From Deltaproteobacteria bacterium (GTDB taxonomy: Bacteria; Desulfobacterota; Desulfobacteria; Desulfobacterales; C00003060), in NCBI GenBank assembly GCA_019309245.1, contig JAFDGP010000136.1, positions 1-6,747 on the forward strand: a DNA stretch of 6,747 nucleotides. The letters are read 5' to 3'. Below are positions 5,078-6,747 of this stretch, one piece after another; the stretch's first letter is position 1; every line of letters begins with the position of its first letter. The notes beneath the pieces are model-generated. The model saw only the letters and a list, made by a program, of their open reading frames with translations, did not search any database and was not told the origin of the DNA. The position numbers and the translations under genes were made by a program.

Positions 5078-6499
5078 ATGGAAAAGACATCAGGCCGTCA
5101 GAAGGTCGAAACCCTGCGCAAAAAGGTGGTCCGGGAATCCCGGCTGGTATGGGATGTTCTCACGTCAAAAGACAAACGGCAGGTTTTTTCGTTTTCAGAT
5201 CGATACAAGCGTTTTCTGGATGCGGCCAAGACGGAACGCGAAGCCGTGCGTCATATTGTGGATTATGCGCGCTCCCATCGGTTTGTCGATATTGGGAAAA
5301 ATCCCAAGGGACAGCGCTTTTATAAGGTCAATAAACGCAAAAGCGTTGCTTTGGCTGTGCTTGGCAGCGAGCCTCTCGAATCCGGACTCAACTTGATCGT
5401 CTCTCATATTGACGCGCCGCGCCTGGACCTGAAGCAAAACCCCCTGTATGAAGAGGTAGATCTGGCATTTCTCAAGACGCACTATTACGGCGGAATTAAG
5501 AAATACCAGTGGCTTGCCAGGCCTCTGGCCATCCATGGCACGGTGGTCAGACGCGACGGCAGATCAATAGACATTCAAATCGGAGAAGACCCGGCGGATC
5601 CCGTATTCACCATCTCCGACCTGTTGCCCCACCTGGCTCACAAGATCCAGGCGGACAAAAAGGTCTCTGAGGCCTTTCAGGGCGAAAAACTCAATGTCCT
5701 GGTCGGCAGTCTTCCCGTAGGCAACCATGAAACCAAGGAACGATTCAAACTGGCGGTGCTGGATCATTTGCACTCGGCATACGGCTTGATTGAAGAGGAC
5801 TTGGTCAGCGCAGAACTGGAAATCGTACCGGCCGGAAACGCCCGGGATATCGGCTGGGACTGTGGTCTTATCGGGGCATATGGCCAGGATGACCGTGTGT
5901 GTGCGTATGCCTCGCTGGAGGCCGTGGCAGATATCGGCAAACCGAAGCGTACCGCTGTCGCCCTGTTCATGGACAAAGAAGAAATTGGAAGCGACGGTTC
6001 CACCGGGGCAAAGTCACGCTTTTTGGAAGATTTTGTGGCGGATCTGTTCGAGGCAACGGGCAGGGTGGCAGACAACAGAAGCCTGAGGGCGGCATTGATG
6101 CATTCGAAGGCCTTGTCCGCGGATGTGAACTGTGCGCTCGACCCGGATTATCAGGAAGTCCACGAAAAACGCAATGCAGCCAAGATAGGCTATGGAGTAT
6201 GCATTACAAAATTTACGGGATCCCGAGGAAAGTACGGCTCGAGCGACGCCAACGCGGAGTACCTGGGCCTTGTCCGCAGGCTGCTAAACGACAACGGCGT
6301 GGTCTGGCAAACAGGAGAACTGGGCAAAGTGGATGAAGGCGGCGGGGGCACCATCGCCAAGTTTCTGGCCGTTTACGGCATGGAAGTGCTGGATTGCGGT
6401 ACACCGATTTTATCCATGCACTCCCCTTTTGAGATTGCATCAAAGGCCGATGTATACATGACCTACAAGGCCTATCGGGCATTTTTTCAAAGCCCGTAG
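5078..6499 (+). CDS. apeA: M18-family metallo-aminopeptidase (aminopeptidase 1)
   Basis: This cytosolic exopeptidase with a two-metal centre removes N-terminal residues from peptides; M18 enzymes form large tetrahedral dodecamers and often favour acidic residues. At 473 aa it matches the shorter bacterial M18 group (about 450-470 aa) typified by Thermotoga and Borrelia aminopeptidase 1. The N-terminal block KRFLDAAKTEREAV (44-57) is typical of that group. Metal ligands and catalytic residues are visible in order: H110 in SHIDAPRLDLK, D271/D272 in YGQDDRVCAYASLEA, the Glu pair E301-E302 in DKEEIGSDGSTGAKS, D349 in SADVNCALDP and H448 in MHSPFEI. The protein is complete with no missing ligand. 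It has no signal peptide. It stands 434 bp after its upstream neighbour, so it probably has its own promoter. The exact substrate cannot be read from sequence; the symbol follows the family name. Confidence 0.93.
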   Translation: MEKTSGRQKVETLRKKVVRESRLVWDVLTSKDKRQVFSFSDRYKRFLDAAKTEREAVRHIVDYARSHRFVDIGKNPKGQRFYKVNKRKSVALAVLGSEPLESGLNLIVSHIDAPRLDLKQNPLYEEVDLAFLKTHYYGGIKKYQWLARPLAIHGTVVRRDGRSIDIQIGEDPADPVFTISDLLPHLAHKIQADKKVSEAFQGEKLNVLVGSLPVGNHETKERFKLAVLDHLHSAYGLIEEDLVSAELEIVPAGNARDIGWDCGLIGAYGQDDRVCAYASLEAVADIGKPKRTAVALFMDKEEIGSDGSTGAKSRFLEDFVADLFEATGRVADNRSLRAALMHSKALSADVNCALDPDYQEVHEKRNAAKIGYGVCITKFTGSRGKYGSSDANAEYLGLVRRLLNDNGVVWQTGELGKVDEGGGGTIAKFLAVYGMEVLDCGTPILSMHSPFEIASKADVYMTYKAYRAFFQSP

Positions 6500-6513
6500 C
6501 CTTGCTAACCCCA

Positions 6514-6542
6514 GGGGGCAGTGCCTGGTGGCGATCGCCCCC
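6514..6542 (+). terminator. GC-rich hairpin after the M18 peptidase gene
   Basis: GGGGGC (6514-6519) pairs with GCCCCC (6537-6542). The intervening 17 nt includes most of the 10-bp palindrome GGCGATCGCC (6530-6539), which could form an alternative fold. It begins 14 nt past the stop codon, a good place for a terminator, but no T run follows; factor-dependent termination or simple 3' end protection are options. Confidence 0.3.
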
Positions 6543-6582
6543 GGACCCAGTCCCTTGCTTAACGTTTCGTGAACCTGTTACT

Positions 6583-6747
6583 GTGGCATCCGATGTGGCT
6601 CGTCTCTTGAAAACAGCGGCAACGACATGCGTTATCGTCCTGGCAATATGGTGCTGCGTTTTTGGGCAACGCCCGAGTTGCCACGCGGATTCCAGTCCGT
6701 CTGTGGCCAATATGCTTTCTGCAAACGATGCCCTGCTGGTCGCGACC
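6583..6747 (+). CDS. Partial secreted protein, possibly D-Ala-D-Ala carboxypeptidase-like (5' end only)
   Basis: The frame is open from GTG 6583 to the window edge (55 codons). The N-terminus looks like a Sec signal peptide: a short basic region (ARLLK), a hydrophobic core (CVIVLAIWCCVFG, about 16-28), then QRPSCHA with likely cleavage after A35. The following SVANMLSANDALLVAT resembles the opening of the catalytic domain of D-alanyl-D-alanine carboxypeptidases / low-mass penicillin-binding proteins (…NDAxLVxxPxGRxL…), but the SxxK motif would lie beyond the edge, so this is weak. No clear ribosome site precedes 6583; GTG 6595 is an alternative start. It starts 83 nt after the peptidase stop. 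Confidence 0.45.
   Translation, partial: MASDVARLLKTAATTCVIVLAIWCCVFGQRPSCHADSSPSVANMLSANDALLVAT

Noticed and set aside
5899..6336. 145-codon plus-strand frame inside the M18 peptidase
   Set aside because: A shifted-frame shadow of a gene whose metal ligands are all in the other frame.

Overview
The window looks like ordinary bacterial chromosome, moderately GC-rich. The protein styles (a Ski2/Mtr4-like helicase, a short DUF1285-type protein, a group-1 M18 aminopeptidase) suggest a deltaproteobacterium (Desulfobacterota). That placement is inference from protein character only; there is no rRNA or taxonomic marker. I saw no tRNA, rRNA, CRISPR array, transposase, phage or plasmid gene.

Layout. 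(1) Positions 1-388 lie beyond the 3' end of a leftward operon. They hold a possible fragment of a leftward gene at the edge, a rightward terminator-like hairpin (238-277), and an imperfect 25-bp inverted repeat (274-298 / 370-394) whose inner arm overlaps the stop codon of the last operon gene. (2) Positions 389-3281, minus strand, form a tightly overlapped three-gene operon: a 56-aa putative single-span membrane protein, a DEAH-box superfamily 2 helicase core (596 aa), and a 311-aa protein that resembles the C-terminal DSHCT part of Ski2/Mtr4-like helicases. The junctions are TGATG and ATGA, the usual signs of translational coupling. Together the last two proteins (about 907 aa) equal one full-length helicase, so the enzyme is either naturally split or broken by a single frameshift. 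(3) Positions 3282-3646 are the divergent intergenic region. A 14-bp palindrome overlaps the likely promoter of the helicase operon, and dtd is probably transcribed the other way. (4) Positions 3647-4643, plus strand: dtd (D-aminoacyl-tRNA deacylase), then a 164-aa DUF1285-like protein. (5) Positions 4644-5077 are a 434-bp gap dense in palindromes and hairpins, with no convincing gene. (6) Positions 5078-6499, plus strand: a complete M18-family metallo-aminopeptidase. (7) Positions 6583-6747: the start of a secreted protein cut off by the right edge, with weak resemblance to D-Ala-D-Ala carboxypeptidases.

Functionally the window mixes RNA metabolism (helicase pair), translation quality control (Dtd), peptide turnover (M18 peptidase) and unknown functions. 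Only the helicase operon shows evidence of tight co-expression. I did not find a clear novel defence or mobile system. The strongest oddities are the split helicase with its coupled membrane peptide, and the two structured intergenic regions.
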